Assembly (NCBI GenBank): GCA_019638515.1
Contig: JAHBTS010000009.1
Location: 1 to 64,000, forward strand
Direction: 5' to 3'
Origin: Chitinophagales bacterium
GTDB taxonomy: Bacteria > Bacteroidota > Bacteroidia > Chitinophagales > LD1
Length of the DNA: 64,000 nucleotides
A model generated the notes under the pieces. That model was not told the DNA's origin, searched no databases, and worked only from the letters and a program-made list of their open reading frames with translations. How positions within the stretch are numbered: position 1 is the first letter of the stretch; every line of letters begins with the position of its first letter. The position numbers and the translations under genes are program-made. Positions 8,402-18,291 of the stretch are shown here, one piece after another.

Positions 8402-9970
8402 TTAATCTGTTTTCACCAAGCGAAAAACACGCTTGAAATTTTCACCTACAACACTTACCGAATATACACCTTTACTCCAATTGGCGCCCATTTCGGCAGT
8501 ACCGGAATTAAAGTTGTTCGCTTCTATTATCCTTCCGGTGGCATCGAATACCTGCCACGCTCCTTTTCCGGTGGAAGTAAAATGTGTGGAGCCGCTAAAA
8601 ATCGTAGGAGCAAAAAAAACATTTTCTTCAGCAGGTTCTTGCACCTCCGTTGTGGTACAGTTTAGAAAAACATTTAGTGGCGTAACCACACCATTCTGCA
8701 TCATTACATTCTTTACAATTTTGGTTTGGCAGCGTTTGGAGGGGTCATAGAACCTTACATCGTAACTACCGGCATCGGCAATTCCTGTTTTGTAATCGGC
8801 AAGATAATTACTTTGCTTCACTGCCTTTTCTCCAATAAAAGACACTTCAATTCCTGCAAGATTAGTTCCCTGCAAACTCTTTACTTTTCCTTCTAAATAG
8901 CAGGCACGTTGGTAAGTTGGCGTAAGCACAAACAAACCTTCTTGCCTATCGCTTGCCAATATATTTCCCGATGGCAAAAACGGATACACACCCCAGCAGC
9001 CTTCAAAACCCGAAGCATCGGCAAATGGAGATGTATCGTACTGAGCAATCTCTACCAAATTATCGTTTTTATGTGCATCTACAATGGTAATACCTGCACG
9101 GTAATAGCTTGTATGCAAAAAACTATCGGGCATAATGTACGTGTTGTGCGGTATCAAACTATCGTAATACGAGTGGCGATATTCATCTAACAGAGTAATG
9201 TTGCTTAAATCGCTCACATCGTACACCGCTACTGTTGCGTAAGGTTTTTCATCGGTAGTGTAAAGGTATTTTCCATCGTGGCTTAACCAGCAGTTGTGGG
9301 CAAATGCAAATGGAGTTTGAAAACGTTCCATTACCACTGGTTGATGTCTATTTCTCACATCAACAACAGTAATGTTTCCATTCATAATTTCTGCCGTCCA
9401 TAAAGTATCGTTGCGTGCAAAACAATCGTGCACATAAAAATCGTTGTATAAACCCAAATAAGTTGGCACCAACGGATTAGGCTTTAAATCAAAAATCATT
9501 GTACCAGAAGTACCTCGGCTTCCATTCAAATACAAAAAACCCTTTTCATCTATAAAACATGTATGTGAAGCTCCTGCTTTGTATATATTCTCATCTTTCC
9601 AAAAAACTACATTTACAGAGGTGGGCAGGTTAGATAAATCTACAATCATTAAACCTTTGCGCCCATGCTCGTTTGTCATGTACACATATTGCTTCCATGT
9701 TTTAGGTTCTTGCCATAAGCTACTGTCGCCTTCAATAAAAAAAACCTCACTCGGATTATCGGGATTGGTTACATCTACAATAGATAAACCAAACTCCACT
9801 CCAACTAAAGCATACTCTTTATGATGAACAGAATCGTAATATCCCCAAAGATTAGAGAGTATTCCTTCGTATTGCAAATTGCTGCGGAGTTGAAAGTTCT
9901 TTTGTGCAGTTGCAATAAAACCACAAAAAAACAGCAAACAGCATATACTGCCTCGTGTAAAGTAACTCAT
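8402..9970 (-). CDS. Choice-of-anchor B family protein with T9SS sorting domain
   Basis: The 522-residue secreted protein has a signal peptide (to about residue 23, FIATAQ). LVIVD-like repeats make a beta-propeller over about residues 30-370: LSIVDVTNPDNPSEV, LMIVDLSNLPTS, ITVVDVRNRHQPVV, VAVYDVSDLSNI, ITIVDAHKNDNLVEI. A carboxypeptidase-regulatory-like segment follows near 385-440 (CYLEGKVKSLQGTNLAGIEVSF). The last 80 residues form a type A T9SS sorting domain ending WSKGVYSVSVVGENFKRVFRLVKTD. The layout matches choice-of-anchor B proteins, whose molecular role is unknown. It should be exported by T9SS and attached to or released from the cell surface. Confidence 0.85.
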   Translation of the reverse strand: MSYFTRGSICCLLFFCGFIATAQKNFQLRSNLQYEGILSNLWGYYDSVHHKEYALVGVEFGLSIVDVTNPDNPSEVFFIEGDSSLWQEPKTWKQYVYMTNEHGRKGLMIVDLSNLPTSVNVVFWKDENIYKAGASHTCFIDEKGFLYLNGSRGTSGTMIFDLKPNPLVPTYLGLYNDFYVHDCFARNDTLWTAEIMNGNITVVDVRNRHQPVVMERFQTPFAFAHNCWLSHDGKYLYTTDEKPYATVAVYDVSDLSNITLLDEYRHSYYDSLIPHNTYIMPDSFLHTSYYRAGITIVDAHKNDNLVEIAQYDTSPFADASGFEGCWGVYPFLPSGNILASDRQEGLFVLTPTYQRACYLEGKVKSLQGTNLAGIEVSFIGEKAVKQSNYLADYKTGIADAGSYDVRFYDPSKRCQTKIVKNVMMQNGVVTPLNVFLNCTTTEVQEPAEENVFFAPTIFSGSTHFTSTGKGAWQVFDATGRIIEANNFNSGTAEMGANWSKGVYSVSVVGENFKRVFRLVKTD

Positions 9971-9996
9971 GCTACGAAGAAAACAAAGAACAGGAA

Positions 9997-10482
9997 TTAT
10001 TCCTCAATTATAGTATCATTTACAGTTGGCTCATATACACGGCTAATAGGAATACCGGAATGGAACCGCAGCTTTTTATATATCAAATTCACATCTACCA
10101 AACCTACTATATCCTCTAAATGCTTTCCGTTTTTATCAAAAAATCGCATGGTCGGCAACTGGTGTATTTTCTCTTCGTTGTTTACTTCCAACCCTTCAAA
10201 ACTTTCAAGATCAATATACTTCACTAGATAATGGCTATTGGTAAATGCCGCAACCACATCGTTATTCAGCACTTCCTTTCTTAGTGTTTTACAAGGTGCA
10301 CACCAACTGGCACCAAACAATAAAATATATGGCTGTTTTAAGCGCACTGCTTCGCGCTTCAGCGCTTTGTAAGAGCCATCAAAATACTTGAGCGAATCGG
10401 GAGCAAGTGCCCTGCATGGATTAAAAAAACTACTGCCACATACGAGCAATACCAATACTAAAAGGAAAAATGAAACGCGCAT
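9997..10482 (-). CDS. Secreted thioredoxin-fold protein
   Basis: The 161-residue product has a cleavable signal sequence (hydrophobic residues 4-22) and a thioredoxin domain with the redox motif WCAPC (Cys61, Cys64) and a cis-proline region QLPTMRFFD. It resembles DUF255/thioredoxin_7-type periplasmic thiol proteins that reduce or isomerise disulfides. The gene lies 26 bp downstream of no other gene on its own strand's 3' side except the choice-of-anchor B gene, and 11 bp after the GT-C-like gene, so the three minus-strand genes could be co-transcribed. Confidence 0.85.
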   Translation of the reverse strand: MRVSFFLLVLVLLVCGSSFFNPCRALAPDSLKYFDGSYKALKREAVRLKQPYILLFGASWCAPCKTLRKEVLNNDVVAAFTNSHYLVKYIDLESFEGLEVNNEEKIHQLPTMRFFDKNGKHLEDIVGLVDVNLIYKKLRFHSGIPISRVYEPTVNDTIIEE

Positions 10483-10493
10483 CTCTTTGGGCT

Positions 10494-11966
10494 CTATATT
10501 GAAACATGCTGATAGATAAAGAAAACTTCATCGCGTTTAATCGGCTCCTCGCGTGTTTGGTAAATCAAGCGCCACTCGCGCTGAAATTCCGGATATTGTA
10601 TGGGCGTATTCATTAACAACAATATGCTATCTTTTTGCTGAAATTTCATTGCAACAATATAGGGTGCATAATCGCCATTGTATTTCATGTAATTATTAAA
10701 GAAAACCGTATCGAGCGGAATAAATGTGCCATTGCGCTGCTGATCGGCATACCAAATAGGTTTTCCTTTTGGTAAATATGGCGCCACAGCAGAAGCCGCA
10801 TACGATCTGTGCCCTACAATTGTGTACTTATCCAATCCGTTCTTCATTAAAAATTCACCTGTATTTTGAGCATCCGAAAAATTTCTATTGTTCTCTTCCT
10901 GAATGTAATCTATTGACTTTAAATCTTGCGAAAACATTACAAAAGCAAACAAACCTGCACCCACCCAATCGAGCCATTTATAGGTTTCTAACGAAGCAAT
11001 ACTTTTGTAATAACTCGCAATAATAAATGCCCCCAATAAGAACACAAGCAAGAAGCCATGATGCCGCAATGTTCCTTGAAACTTATAGGCAATAAGGTAC
11101 GAAAACCCCAATACCGAAATAGCCAAAAACAATAATGCAAAAGGCTTTCTTATGAATGAAAGTGCCATAACCAAGTATAGAAACAAGGCTAAACTGCCCT
11201 CTTCTTTATTTAACAGGAGTGCATTTCCAAAAGCATCTAACAAGGCAGTTGCCGGCTGCTCCGCGCTTTTGGTAATGCCATTTTTTAAACCTGCACTTAG
11301 CAGCAATACCAAAGTAAATAATCCACCTGCTGCCATTATTGCCATAGCAACAAAATTCTTTGGTTTAAAATCCTTCTTCAATACCACTTCTAAAAAGAAA
11401 ATAACGCCAATGGCAGCACCTGCACAAAACGCCAACACATTGGTTTGAAACAGTAAGAATACTATTCCTGCAAAAAGAAATGGCTGCTCGAAACGCTTTT
11501 CATAACATGCGCCTAGTATTGCCAGCAACAATGCCACCATAGCGTAGTTTCGTGCAATTACTGCATACTCATACGCAAAGTAATATGAAAACAAAAGGGT
11601 GATTGCCACCAATGGATTTAACTTGTTTTTAAAGAGCAATACCCATGCAAATGCAATTGCAATAACATTGTGCAGTATGCCGATATAACTATACGGCATT
11701 CCTAGCTTTGCAAACGGCATAAGTATAAAATACCACAGTGGTGGATGCCCTTCGTTTGGCAAATAACCCAACAATTCTGAGAGCGATAAATCGCGGGCAA
11801 TGAGCCAACTTTGTGCTTCATCGCGCCACGGCTCGTGATTAGATGTAGTGTATAGTATCAACAATGAATAAATGCCCCACACCAACCATTTAAGCGGAAT
11901 ACTTAACTCAAACTTAAACGAAGTATTATTCTCTTTTGTAAGCGATTTTGCCTTTGCAGCACTCAT
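10494..11966 (-). CDS. Polytopic membrane protein resembling GT-C (family 39-like) glycosyltransferases
   Basis: The 490-residue product has about ten hydrophobic helices between residues 27 and 345 and a soluble C-terminal part of about 140 residues. The first extracytoplasmic loop contains HEPWRDEAQSW, an acidic motif placed as in GT-C glycosyltransferases that use lipid-linked sugars, and then NEGHPPLWYFI, also common there. I infer transfer of a sugar from a polyprenyl-phosphate donor to an envelope acceptor. This fits the lipid-carrier glycosyltransferase fusion encoded nearby, but donor and acceptor are unknown. Confidence 0.7.
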   Translation of the reverse strand: MSAAKAKSLTKENNTSFKFELSIPLKWLVWGIYSLLILYTTSNHEPWRDEAQSWLIARDLSLSELLGYLPNEGHPPLWYFILMPFAKLGMPYSYIGILHNVIAIAFAWVLLFKNKLNPLVAITLLFSYYFAYEYAVIARNYAMVALLLAILGACYEKRFEQPFLFAGIVFLLFQTNVLAFCAGAAIGVIFFLEVVLKKDFKPKNFVAMAIMAAGGLFTLVLLLSAGLKNGITKSAEQPATALLDAFGNALLLNKEEGSLALFLYLVMALSFIRKPFALLFLAISVLGFSYLIAYKFQGTLRHHGFLLVFLLGAFIIASYYKSIASLETYKWLDWVGAGLFAFVMFSQDLKSIDYIQEENNRNFSDAQNTGEFLMKNGLDKYTIVGHRSYAASAVAPYLPKGKPIWYADQQRNGTFIPLDTVFFNNYMKYNGDYAPYIVAMKFQQKDSILLLMNTPIQYPEFQREWRLIYQTREEPIKRDEVFFIYQHVSI

Positions 11967-12095
11967 GAAGTTTATTTGATTAACAGCAAAGGAAATAGAT
12001 TTTACAGCACCAGCAACAATTCCATTACAACCTGTTAATTATGTGCTAGCCATAGCAAGTAAACCCTTATTATTGCAAACATAGTTTACACAGCC

Positions 12096-12704
12096 ATGAG
12101 CCTCACCATTATTATTGTTATTGTAACCGCCATTATTTCATTTATGGCATTTAGCCGACACGAATTGGTAGAAAAATTACTATTCTACCCTTACGTAATG
12201 TGGCGAAACAATGAATGGCACCGCCTCTTTAGCTGTTCATTCATACATGCCGATATTGGGCATCTGCTCTTTAACTTACTGGCGTTTTGGAGTTTCGGCA
12301 CATTTGTAGAAGGCTACTTTGTAGCATCCTTTCCAATGGGAGCACTGCTGTATTTAATTTTATACTTCGGAGCAGTTGCATTAGCAGACAGCTACAATCT
12401 TTTCGCACAAAAAAACAATCCCGGTTACAGAAGTTTGGGAGCCAGCGGAGGCGTATCGGCAATAGTGTTTGCCAGCATTTTAATTCACCCAACGGGCGGA
12501 ATTTCTATTATGTTTTTGCCTTCTATGCCTGCCTATATTTTTGGTCCGTTATACCTTGCTTACTGCGCCTACATGGCAAAACGCGGAGCCGATAATATTG
12601 GACACGTGGCACACTTTACAGGTAGTATTTTTGGCTTTCTGTTTCCTTTATTGCTGCGCCCCGCCTTGCTACCAGAGTTCTTTCAACAGATTTTAGGAAA
12701 ATAG
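12096..12704 (+). CDS. Rhomboid family intramembrane serine protease
   Basis: The 202-residue product has about six hydrophobic helices. The catalytic dyad is Ser117 in GASGGVSAI and His173 in HVAHFTGSIFG, with the oxyanion-supporting HxxxN motif at His56-Asn60 (HADIGHLLFNLLAF) and a Trp-Arg-like L1 loop (WHRLFSCSFIH). It is an active-type rhomboid rather than a pseudoprotease. The substrate is unknown. It lies 113 bp upstream of the RND pump in the same orientation, which I regard as chance proximity. Confidence 0.92.
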   Translation: MSLTIIIVIVTAIISFMAFSRHELVEKLLFYPYVMWRNNEWHRLFSCSFIHADIGHLLFNLLAFWSFGTFVEGYFVASFPMGALLYLILYFGAVALADSYNLFAQKNNPGYRSLGASGGVSAIVFASILIHPTGGISIMFLPSMPAYIFGPLYLAYCAYMAKRGADNIGHVAHFTGSIFGFLFPLLLRPALLPEFFQQILGK

Positions 12705-12817
12705 TAGGCTTCCTAAAATTCCCTAAACCACAAAAGTTTTACACCTCCTTTTTAGGTAGCATCTTGCACATCTGTATTTTAGCGCAGAAACTAATTTTGA
12801 ATTAAAAGTTCCCAAGC

Positions 12818-15800
12818 ATGAGTTTACCATCACTCAGTTTACGAAGACCGGTTCTTGCACTTGTACTGAATATAGTAATTGTATTATTCGGCATCATCGG
12901 ATTTTCGTTTTTGGGCGTACGCGAATACCCATCGGTAGATCCACCGGTAATAACCGTTCGAACCAGCTACACCGGAGCCAATGCCGATATTATTGAGTCG
13001 CAAATTACCGAGCCATTAGAAAAAGCCATCAATGGAATTGCGGGCATTAGAAGCATTTCGTCTTCCAGCAACCAAGGCTCCAGTGTAATTACCGTAGAAT
13101 TTACACTAAGTATAAGTTTAGAAGAAGCGGCCAACGATGTGCGCGACAAAGTAAGCCAAGCCGTAAGGCAGCTACCGCAAGATATAGATGCGCCTCCGGT
13201 AGTTTCAAAAGCCGATGCTAATAGCGATGCCATTCTTGCCATGACCGTGCAAAGCCATAAGCGCAACTTACTGGAAGTAAGCGATTATGCATCCAATGTG
13301 TTGTTAGAAAAACTGCAAACCATTCCGGGTGTAAGCCAGGTGCAGGTTTGGGGCGAAAAAAAGTATGCCATGCGGCTGTGGTTAGACCCTATGAAAATGG
13401 CTGCACAAAACATTACTTTCCAAGATGTAAACAATGCATTGAATAGAGAGAACGTAGAACTGCCCGGAGGAAAAATTTATGGCAACTCCACAGAACTTAC
13501 CGTAAAAACTTTTGGAAAACTTGTTACCGAAGAAGACTTTGAGAACCTTATCATTAAACAAGATGACAACGCCATAATAAAGCTACGCGATTTAGGAGAA
13601 GCGGTATTGGGACCCGAAAATGAAGAAACCATTTTAAAGTGCGATGGCGTACCTATGGTAGCGTTGGCATTGGTGCCGCAACCGGGTTCTAACTACGTTA
13701 CTATTACCGATGAGTTTTACAAACGCTTCGACCAAATAAAAAAAGACATTCCTGAAGATTACAATCTTGACATAATTTTCGATAGTACTCAATTCATTAA
13801 AAAATCTATTAGCGAAGTAGAAGAAACGCTGCTTATAGCTTTTGTGCTGGTGGTGCTAATTATTTACCTCTTTTTTAGAGATTGGCTTATAGCATTCCGG
13901 CCGTTAATAGATATTCCTGTATCGCTTATTGGAGCCTTCTTTATTATGTACATTAGTGGATTTACCATTAATGTACTCACCCTATTGGGTATAGTACTTG
14001 CCACCGGGCTAGTGGTAGATGACGGTATTGTGGTAACAGAAAATATATTCAAAAAACTAGAGCTTGGCATGAGCAAAGAAAAAGCAGCCCGCGAAGGTTC
14101 AGAAGAAATTTTCTTTGCTGTAATTGCTACTTCTATTACGCTTGCCGTGGTATTTCTTCCCATTATTTTCTTGCAAGGCTTTGTAGGTAGTTTATTTAGA
14201 GAATTTGGAATTGTGGTAGCAGGAGCCGTACTTGTTTCCGCATTCGTATCACTTTCGCTCACACCGGTACTAAACGTTTGGCTTACGCGCAACCATCAGA
14301 AAAAAACATGGTTCTACGAAAAAACAGAGCCATTCTTTGAATGGATGGACAATAGCTACCGCAGTGCACTCGAAACATTTATGAAACGCAAATGGCTTGC
14401 CATTGTGGCATTGGTTATGTGCGTATTGCTTATGGCACTTTTCAGCAAGTTACTGCAAAGCGAATTAGCTCCATTAGAAGATCGCAGTATGATACGCTTA
14501 AGTGTTACCGCACCGGAAGGTACTTCGTACGATTTTATGGAAGGCTTTATGACAAAAGTTTCCAACTACCTTGTAGACTCTACTCCCGGCAAGCGACAAG
14601 TACTTACAGTTACCGCTCCTGGTTTTTCGGGCAGTGGCGCAACCAACACTGGATTTGCACGCCTTTCGTTGGTTGATCCACAAGAGCGAAATGTAACACA
14701 GCAACAAGTGGTAGATGCACTTAATAAAGGGTTAAAACAATTCAATGACGGAAAAATTTTCACCATACAAGAACAAACTATTTCTACCGGAGGTGCAGCG
14801 CGTTTTGGATTGCCGGTGCAGTTTGTAATTCAAAACATGGATTTCGAAAAAATAAAATCTGTGTTACCCAAATTTATGGAAGCCGTACAAAAGAGTCAGG
14901 TATTCCAAATTGCTGATGTAAACTTAAAATTCAACAAACCTGAACTGCAAATTGAAATTGAAAGACTTAAAGCCAACGAACTTGGCGTAAGTGTGCTCGA
15001 TATTTCAAACACTTTACAATTAGCACTCAGCGGCAGAAGACTTGGCTACTTTACCATGAATGGAAGACAATATGAGGTGGTGGGTCAAGTAAACCGCGAC
15101 AACCGCGATGAACCAATAGACTTAAAGAGCTTTTATGTACGCAACAATAAAGGCGAATTAATTCAATTAGACAATTTGGTGAGCATGAAAGAGGTGAGCA
15201 ACCCTCCGCAGCTATACCATTTCAATCGCTTTAAATCTGCTACTGTTTCTGCAAGTTTAGCTCCGGGAAAAACAATGGGCGATGGCATTGCAGAAATGAA
15301 CAGCATTGCCGACAAATTATTAGACGACACCTTTAGCACCGCACTCAATGGCGCATCTCGCGACTTTTCCGAAAGTTCATCCAACACATCTTTTGCATTC
15401 TTATTGGCGTTAATTTTGGTTTACCTAATTCTTGCCGCACAGTTCGAAAGTTTTGTAGACCCATTAGTAATAATGTTTACCGTTCCATTGGCATTGGCAG
15501 GTGCGCTTTTAAGCCTATGGATGTTTAACCAAACCCTAAACATTTTCTCCGAAATTGGCATAATTATGCTTATTGGATTGGTTACTAAAAACGGTATTCT
15601 TATTGTAGAATTTGCCAATCAAAAACAAGAAGAAGGATTAAAAAAATTAGATGCCGTAATTACAGCATCCGCCATGCGTTTACGCCCAATTTTAATGACC
15701 AGTTTAGCCACTGCTTTAGGTGCCGTACCAATTGCATTTGCCATTGGAGCAGGCGCACAAAGCCGCATACCATTAGGCATTGTAATTATTGGTGGCATTA

Positions 15801-15880
15801 TGTTTTCACTTATCCTCACGCTATTTGTAATTCCTGCCATGTACGCCATGATGAGCAGAACCAAAACCGCCAAACATTAA
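12818..15880 (+). CDS. RND efflux transporter, inner-membrane pump (AcrB/MdtB type, HAE family)
   Basis: The 1020-residue product shows the RND layout: a transmembrane helix at the N-terminus (SLRRPVLALVLNIVIVLFGIIG), a large periplasmic loop with the porter region (NQGSSVITVEFTLS), helices 2-6 near 330-530, a second loop, and helices 8-12. The proton-relay pair Asp-Asp is in TM4 (ATGLVVDDGIVVTEN, about residue 395-410). The length equals the HAE-1 norm. The TolC-like gene starts 3 bp after its stop, so the two form one unit. No periplasmic adaptor (HlyD/MFP) gene is adjacent, although such pumps normally need one. Confidence 0.93.
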   Translation: MSLPSLSLRRPVLALVLNIVIVLFGIIGFSFLGVREYPSVDPPVITVRTSYTGANADIIESQITEPLEKAINGIAGIRSISSSSNQGSSVITVEFTLSISLEEAANDVRDKVSQAVRQLPQDIDAPPVVSKADANSDAILAMTVQSHKRNLLEVSDYASNVLLEKLQTIPGVSQVQVWGEKKYAMRLWLDPMKMAAQNITFQDVNNALNRENVELPGGKIYGNSTELTVKTFGKLVTEEDFENLIIKQDDNAIIKLRDLGEAVLGPENEETILKCDGVPMVALALVPQPGSNYVTITDEFYKRFDQIKKDIPEDYNLDIIFDSTQFIKKSISEVEETLLIAFVLVVLIIYLFFRDWLIAFRPLIDIPVSLIGAFFIMYISGFTINVLTLLGIVLATGLVVDDGIVVTENIFKKLELGMSKEKAAREGSEEIFFAVIATSITLAVVFLPIIFLQGFVGSLFREFGIVVAGAVLVSAFVSLSLTPVLNVWLTRNHQKKTWFYEKTEPFFEWMDNSYRSALETFMKRKWLAIVALVMCVLLMALFSKLLQSELAPLEDRSMIRLSVTAPEGTSYDFMEGFMTKVSNYLVDSTPGKRQVLTVTAPGFSGSGATNTGFARLSLVDPQERNVTQQQVVDALNKGLKQFNDGKIFTIQEQTISTGGAARFGLPVQFVIQNMDFEKIKSVLPKFMEAVQKSQVFQIADVNLKFNKPELQIEIERLKANELGVSVLDISNTLQLALSGRRLGYFTMNGRQYEVVGQVNRDNRDEPIDLKSFYVRNNKGELIQLDNLVSMKEVSNPPQLYHFNRFKSATVSASLAPGKTMGDGIAEMNSIADKLLDDTFSTALNGASRDFSESSSNTSFAFLLALILVYLILAAQFESFVDPLVIMFTVPLALAGALLSLWMFNQTLNIFSEIGIIMLIGLVTKNGILIVEFANQKQEEGLKKLDAVITASAMRLRPILMTSLATALGAVPIAFAIGAGAQSRIPLGIVIIGGIMFSLILTLFVIPAMYAMMSRTKTAKH

Positions 15881-15883
15881 TTT

Positions 15884-17185
15884 ATGAGATTGCTTTCATT
15901 GTATTTTTCATTCATCATTTTGTGTGCTTGTGCCAACCCAATAGCAGCGCAAACCCTTACTTTGCAAGATGTCATAAGCCTTAGCTTAGAAAAAAACTAC
16001 GATATTATTCTTGCAAAAACAGACTCTGCCATTGCTAAACGAAACAACACTATTGGCAATGCAGGCATGTTGCCTAGCGTTAGTGTAAATGGTGGTGTAA
16101 ACTATGGATTAAGCAACCTGCATCAAAAGTTTACAAACGGTACAGAAATCAATAAAAACAATGTAAATGCGCTTAATGCAAATGCCTCTGCCAACTTAAA
16201 CTGGACACTCTTTGATGGTTTAAAAATGTTTTTCACCAAAAAGAGACTTTCTATGCAAGAATCGTTGGCAACATTGCAACTTAAAGAGCAGGTACAAACC
16301 AGCATTGCAGCTGTAATTATTGCTTACTCTAATGTGGTAAAACAACAGCAAGCAGTAAATGCCTACAACGAAGCAATTAAGCTGGCAGAAGAGCGCTTAA
16401 AAATTGCTACTTCAAAGGTAGAACTAGGAGTAAGTGCTAAAACAGACGCACTACAAGCCAGAGTAGATGCTAATGCGCGCAAAGCTGAATTACTCAAGCA
16501 GCAAGCATTGCTAGAAACCGCTAAACAAAACCTAAACGCACTGCTTGCCCGCAATGCAGAAACTGCTTTTGAGGTAGAAGACAGTATCACTTTTAACGAT
16601 AAAATTACAGCCCAATCGCTACAAGAAATAAACAACAACCTAACCGTACAAGCCGCACTAGTGCAAGCCGGCATTGCCAAGCAGCAACTAAAAGAAACAC
16701 AAGCTAAACGCTCTCCGGTAATTGTAGGAAACGCAGCTTACAGCTATACCTATTCAAAAAGCGATGCCGGCTTCTCGCTCTTTAACCAACAAAATGGATT
16801 AACCGTAGGTGCCACCTTGGTGTTTCCCCTATTCAACGGGCTGAACATAAACCGAGAAGTAAAAATTGCCCGCTTAAATATTACACGTGCCGAAACAGGT
16901 TTAGAAAAAATAAAACTGCAAATAACCGTTCAGCAAAAAAAGGCTGCTCGCGATTATGAAGTTGCCAAACAAGCACTGCAATTAGAGGAAGAAAACATTA
17001 GCTACGCCAAAGAAAATGTGATGATTGCAACAGAGCGTTTTAAGCTATCGCAAAGCACATCTATTGAATTTAGAGAAGCGCAAAAAAGTTACGAAGATGC
17101 ACTGCTGCGTTTAGTTGCCGCCCGTTACGATGTAAAATCTACCGAAACGGAATTGCTTCGGCTCAGCAGTAAAATTATTGAATAG
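15884..17185 (+). CDS. TolC-family outer-membrane efflux channel
   Basis: The 433-residue product has a signal peptide (to about residue 23, ANPIAAQ) and the OEP domain twice. The typical opening is LTLQDVISLSLEKNYDIILAKTD, long amphipathic helices are rich in Ala, Gln and Lys, and the second half has NGLTVGATLVFPLFNGLNINREVKIA. It would form the outer-membrane exit duct for the RND pump encoded immediately upstream. Family assignment is firm and the exported substrate is unknown. Confidence 0.92.
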   Translation: MRLLSLYFSFIILCACANPIAAQTLTLQDVISLSLEKNYDIILAKTDSAIAKRNNTIGNAGMLPSVSVNGGVNYGLSNLHQKFTNGTEINKNNVNALNANASANLNWTLFDGLKMFFTKKRLSMQESLATLQLKEQVQTSIAAVIIAYSNVVKQQQAVNAYNEAIKLAEERLKIATSKVELGVSAKTDALQARVDANARKAELLKQQALLETAKQNLNALLARNAETAFEVEDSITFNDKITAQSLQEINNNLTVQAALVQAGIAKQQLKETQAKRSPVIVGNAAYSYTYSKSDAGFSLFNQQNGLTVGATLVFPLFNGLNINREVKIARLNITRAETGLEKIKLQITVQQKKAARDYEVAKQALQLEEENISYAKENVMIATERFKLSQSTSIEFREAQKSYEDALLRLVAARYDVKSTETELLRLSSKIIE

Positions 17186-17262
17186 CTCTTCAACAATTAA
17201 ATTCAACGTTTCGGCAAAATCAATTTCGCATTTCAACCCGAACTTGCTTCTTTCGTAACAGT

Positions 17263-18291
17263 ATGTTCAGGAAATTTTCGCCCGAAATGCAAGCAGGCAT
17301 TTACACGCTCACTTGCATTTATATACTGTTTACCTTTGTGTGGTTTATGATTTTTCACAACGAAAGTGTTGTATGGAAAGTTGAAGCTGCCATTGCCAGT
17401 TTGTTTTTCATTATCGTGCTTGGCATAATGGTGCGAGCCATAGACCGCTCCCTAGACATACATCTTCCATTTGAAAGTAATGCTACACTGCGCTTTTTTA
17501 TTCAATTAGCCATTACCGTTTTTGTATTAGAAGTTCTTCGATTTGGTATATTGATAAACGTGCAAAAACTATTTCCTGAGCCACTCATAAAATTTAATGT
17601 ATCGCGCGAAATGCGGCTTATTGGATTTGCCGGAGATGTAATTCTATCTGCCACACTTGTACTTTCTATGATGGTTTACCACTTCGTAAACCGCTGGAAA
17701 GAAAGCAGCCTGCGTGCTACCCGTTTAGAAAAAGAAAAAGCAACCGTACAGTTCGAAAACTTAAAAAACCAACTCAATCCACACTTCCTCTTCAATAGCC
17801 TTTCATCGCTCAATAGTTTGATTTTTGAAGATGCAAAACTGGCTTCGGAATTTCTCCACCAACTCTCTAAAGTTTATCGCTACTTACTAAATAATCACGA
17901 GAAAACTTCCGTGAGCTTAGAAACAGAATTAGAATTCATTCAAAGCTATATCAGGCTCCTCGAAACCCGCTTTCAACAAGCATTAAAAATTGAAGTAAGT
18001 GTAAGCGATATTTCTCTTCCAAAACAGATAACTCCGGTGAGCTTACAGGTACTTATAGAAAATGCCCTTAAACACAATATTGCATCGACCAAACAACCGC
18101 TAAAAATTTCTATTAGAGACGAAGGCAACTTCTTAGTTATTGAAAACAATTTACAACGAAAAGCAGTAATTCAATACTCACACCAAAAAGGTTTAAACCA
18201 GCTAAAAACTTTATATAGCTACATAACCAAAGAGCCTATTCAAATTATTGAAACAGCACAATTGTTCACCATAAAAATTCCATTAGTATGA
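17263..18291 (+). CDS. LytS/YehU-type sensor histidine kinase
   Basis: The 342-residue product has four hydrophobic helices in the first 150 residues, a short coiled-coil linker (LRATRLEKEKATVQFENLKNQ), and a His_kinase domain with the phosphoacceptor His174 in QLNPHFLFNSLSSLNSL. An ATP-binding domain follows, with the N-box ALKHN near residue 266. It has no periplasmic sensor domain, so the signal is probably membrane-borne. Its last four bases overlap the start of the LytTR regulator (ATGA), indicating translational coupling and a dedicated pair. Confidence 0.93.
   Translation: MFRKFSPEMQAGIYTLTCIYILFTFVWFMIFHNESVVWKVEAAIASLFFIIVLGIMVRAIDRSLDIHLPFESNATLRFFIQLAITVFVLEVLRFGILINVQKLFPEPLIKFNVSREMRLIGFAGDVILSATLVLSMMVYHFVNRWKESSLRATRLEKEKATVQFENLKNQLNPHFLFNSLSSLNSLIFEDAKLASEFLHQLSKVYRYLLNNHEKTSVSLETELEFIQSYIRLLETRFQQALKIEVSVSDISLPKQITPVSLQVLIENALKHNIASTKQPLKISIRDEGNFLVIENNLQRKAVIQYSHQKGLNQLKTLYSYITKEPIQIIETAQLFTIKIPLV

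Noticed and set aside
12096-12704. Rhomboid gene as part of the efflux unit
   Set aside because: A 113-bp gap and no functional tie; same orientation alone is weak evidence.
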